From Neptuniibacter sp. CAU 1671 (lineage in GTDB: Bacteria > Pseudomonadota > Gammaproteobacteria > Pseudomonadales > Balneatricaceae), in contig NZ_JARHUE010000001.1 of the NCBI RefSeq assembly GCF_029222905.1, forward strand, positions 248,001-312,000: DNA of 64,000 nucleotides, read 5' to 3'. This document shows positions 61,798 through 64,000 of the stretch, piece by piece (the stretch's first letter is position 1; each line of letters starts with the position of its first letter). The translations under genes were made by a program, and so were the position numbers. The notes beneath the pieces are model-generated. The model did not search any database, was not told the origin of the DNA, and was given only the letters and a program-made list of their open reading frames with translations.

Positions 61798-64000
61798 TTA
61801 AAAAGTATTACCCATCTGTTTATGGTGCTGCAGTTGTTTCAGCAGCGCCTGCAATGGGTGAGGAATCTGTTGCTGATCAAGCCGCTTCACCTGACTACGA
61901 CAGGAGTAACCCGTGGCGACTAGTTGCGGGCGCACAGCCTCATCATTCACCAGCGGACTCCAGCTCAGATCATAGATCCGGCGTGAAGTGTCGAGATTGG
62001 CTGTTTCATGCCCATAGGTACCAGACATGCCACAGCAGCCCACCGCTTCAACACTCAGGGACAAACCTGCTGCTTCAAATACCTGCTGCCACTGGCGAAT
62101 GGACGGCGCCGCCGTGGTTTTTTCGGTGCAATGTGCCAGCAGTTTAAAACCCGCACCCTGCGCAATATCGCCCTTAAAAGGTGCCAGACGATCCAGGTGT
62201 TCGACCAGCCACTCCTGCAGCAGCTGTACCTGAGCCTGAGCGCCATCTTCAAGTACAGAGGCATACTCCTGACGGTAGGTCAGGGTCATAGAGGGGTCAA
62301 TCCCGACTAATGGGATACCACTCTGCTGCAAGCGATGTAGCAGGTCAGCGTTACGTTCTGCCGCCCGTTTGAAGGCCGCCATAAAACCATGTACATGCAG
62401 CGGTTTGCCATTGGGTCTGAACGGCGCCACCAGCACATGAAAACCAAGTCCGGTCAGCAGATCACACAGATCAAGTACCAGTTGGGTCTCAAAGTAACTG
62501 GTAAACGCGTCCTGTACCAGAATCACAGCATTCTCACGCTCTTCCGCTGTCAGTCGCTTTAACACAGCCGGAGTTGCAAAATCGATACCGCGGGCATGCA
62601 GGCCAGACACCAGACTGTTCCGACAGATCAGCGGACTGTCCACCATGCCCACCTGGCGTTTGAAGATGCCCTTGATCAAAGACTGACTCATCAGCCAGTT
62701 GTAGGGCGCCGGAAAACGCGCCATAAACGGAATCATGTATTCCAGACTGCCGACCAGATAATCTTTTGCCGGCCGCAGATAACGGGCGTAATACAACTCA
62801 AGAAACCGCGAACGGAAATCCGGCACATTGACCTTGATAGGACACTGACCGGCACAGGATTTACAGGCCAGACAGGCCATCATCGACTCATGCACTTCGT
62901 GGGAGAAGTCATACTCACCCTGACGTTTTTTCAGGGTGTTTTTAATACGTGAAGGTAATGAGACCAAGCCAAAACCGCGTTTGGCCCGTGCACTCTCCTG
63001 CGTCAGATCTGTACCCTGCCGCTCCATCAGGCGCAGCCATTCCCGAATCAGAGAGGAGCGGCCTTTGGGCGAATGAATACGCTGCCGGGTGCCTTTCCAT
63101 GAAGGGCACATGGCATCATTAGGGTCATAGTTGAAACAGGCGCCATTACCGTTACAAAACATGGCCGAATCATAGGTTTTGCGGGTTTCCGCGCTGACCT
63201 GACGGTCAAACTGGCCGCGAGTAGGCACCTGATCGATCTTCAGCAGTTCAGCCCCCTCAATCGCCGGCGTTGCAATTTTTCCCGGATTAAACTGATTGCG
63301 TGGATCAAAACAGGCTTTGACCCGTTGCAGTTCAGGATACAGCTCGCCAAAAAACGCCGGCGCGTACTCAGAGCGCACACCCTTACCATGCTCACCCCAG
63401 AGCAGACCGTGGTATTTCTGGGTCAACGCCACCACTGCATCGGTCACTTCACGAATCAGCGGTTCCTGTGCCTTATCTTTCATATCGATGGCCGGGCGCA
63501 CATGCAGTACACCGGCATCCACATGGCCGAACATGCCATAGGCCAGATTGCGATCATCCAGTACCTTACGGAACTCCATGATGAAGTCGGCCAGATTTTC
63601 AGGTGGTACCGCGGTATCCTCGACAAACGGAATCGGCCGCTCCTCACCTTTGGCATTGCCGAGCAGGCCCACCGCTTTTTTACGCATGGTCCAGACCTTA
63701 TTGATCTCTCCTGCGCCATAGACCACAGAAAAACCAAAACTTTTGCCCGGCTGACCGGCAACGGCATTCAGGTGCTGTTCCAGCTGCTCTACCCTTGCAC
63801 GCAGGGCATCGGCATCATCATCGGTGTATTCAACCAGATTGATACCGCGAATCTCAGGCTCACCCTCAGACTGCGGGAAATACTGACTGACGGTATCCCA
63901 GACAATATCGCCCATCGCCAGATTCAGCACCTTGGAGTCGATGGTTTCAATGGATGTCGGCCCCCGGGACATAAGATCCTTGGCATCACGCAGGGAGGCT
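61798..64000 (-). CDS. ydiJ: YdiJ-like FAD and Fe-S dehydrogenase, C-terminal part (truncated by window edge)
   Basis: The frame is open from its stop at 61798 to the window edge; about 734 codons are visible. Upstream of an internal ATG (63972) it continues as SLRDAKDL, so the true start lies beyond. Visible parts: the end of the FAD-linked oxidase C-domain (FGFSVVYGAGEINKVW, FGHVDAGVLHVRPAIDM, GEHGKGVRSEYAPAFFG), the 4Fe-4S motif CLACKSCAGQCP (about two thirds in), and a CCG-type domain (VEAVGCCGMSGTYGHE). E. coli YdiJ (about 1018 residues) oxidises D-2-hydroxyglutarate. Substrate here is by analogy. rraA follows 43 bp downstream. Confidence 0.88.
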   Translation of the reverse strand, partial: ASLRDAKDLMSRGPTSIETIDSKVLNLAMGDIVWDTVSQYFPQSEGEPEIRGINLVEYTDDDADALRARVEQLEQHLNAVAGQPGKSFGFSVVYGAGEINKVWTMRKKAVGLLGNAKGEERPIPFVEDTAVPPENLADFIMEFRKVLDDRNLAYGMFGHVDAGVLHVRPAIDMKDKAQEPLIREVTDAVVALTQKYHGLLWGEHGKGVRSEYAPAFFGELYPELQRVKACFDPRNQFNPGKIATPAIEGAELLKIDQVPTRGQFDRQVSAETRKTYDSAMFCNGNGACFNYDPNDAMCPSWKGTRQRIHSPKGRSSLIREWLRLMERQGTDLTQESARAKRGFGLVSLPSRIKNTLKKRQGEYDFSHEVHESMMACLACKSCAGQCPIKVNVPDFRSRFLELYYARYLRPAKDYLVGSLEYMIPFMARFPAPYNWLMSQSLIKGIFKRQVGMVDSPLICRNSLVSGLHARGIDFATPAVLKRLTAEERENAVILVQDAFTSYFETQLVLDLCDLLTGLGFHVLVAPFRPNGKPLHVHGFMAAFKRAAERNADLLHRLQQSGIPLVGIDPSMTLTYRQEYASVLEDGAQAQVQLLQEWLVEHLDRLAPFKGDIAQGAGFKLLAHCTEKTTAAPSIRQWQQVFEAAGLSLSVEAVGCCGMSGTYGHETANLDTSRRIYDLSWSPLVNDEAVRPQLVATGYSCRSQVKRLDQQQIPHPLQALLKQLQHHKQMGNTF

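Noticed and set aside
1-64000. Mobile elements, prophage, CRISPR arrays, toxin-antitoxin pairs
   Set aside because: No transposase, integrase, direct repeat array or addiction-module gene was seen. Gene content is core chromosomal throughout.

Overview
The window reads as a stretch of ordinary chromosome from a marine-type gammaproteobacterium, most likely in the Oceanospirillales (Amphritea, Neptunomonas or Marinobacterium-like). This is inferred from gene content and order: aspS-yebC-ruvCAB-tolQRAB-pal-cpoB-queC-tRNA-Lys, lon-hupB-tRNA-Asp-ppiD, dapA-bamC beside bcp, perM/bepA, a phasin gene, and a protein style close to Pseudomonas and other marine gammaproteobacteria. No species assignment can be made by eye. 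I see no insertion sequence, integrase, phage gene, CRISPR array, rRNA or plasmid function. Coding density is high and most genes are housekeeping.

Layout. 1-7.2 kb: a truncated membrane signalling gene, thrH, panD, cobalamin-dependent methionine synthase (metH), a DUF4197 protein and a DJ-1/YajL protein. 7.2-14.2 kb: an AraC-type regulator divergent from an AcrAB-like RND efflux pair, then a convergent gene for a very acidic secreted beta-helix protein. 14.3-24 kb: DUF389 membrane protein, ribosome hibernation factor, EamA transporter, PreP-type M16 protease, phasin, UbiF-like hydroxylase, dbpA and a small membrane protein. 23.8-29.6 kb: ppiD, tRNA-Asp, hupB, lon and nfuA, a protein-quality and Fe-S maintenance block with a visible heat-shock promoter before lon and an IscR-like site before nfuA. 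29.7-36.4 kb: MATE and Kef-type transporters, ybiB/trpD2, rlmD-rluA (translationally coupled RNA modification genes) and a 2-hydroxyacid dehydrogenase. 36.4-43.6 kb: bamC-dapA, bcp, perM, tusA, bepA, nadA, tRNA-Lys. 43.6-55.9 kb: one long leftward run, aspS, yebC, ruvC, a TRIC-type channel gene, ruvA, ruvB, a DksA-like zinc-finger gene, tolQRAB, pal, cpoB, queC. 55.9-64 kb: FemAB-like protein, small proteins, hisI, GST, sppA, HAD phosphatase, nsrR, rraA and the 3' part of a ydiJ-like FAD/Fe-S dehydrogenase.

Envelope biology is the main theme: the Tol-Pal cell-division and outer-membrane system, BamC, the BepA protease, PpiD, SppA and efflux. DNA repair (RuvABC), stress proteolysis (Lon) and Fe-S or nitric-oxide sensing (NfuA, NsrR) are the secondary ones.

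I found no complete undescribed system. The features that depart most from the expected arrangement are the TRIC gene overlapping ruvC and ruvA, the DksA-like gene where ybgC usually sits, the absence of queE beside queC, the acidic beta-helix protein, a 42-residue membrane ORF with a good ribosome binding site, and several strong but untested regulatory sites (phasin operator and promoter, hupB promoter inside a long inverted repeat, IscR-like and NsrR-like boxes, a structured aspS leader).
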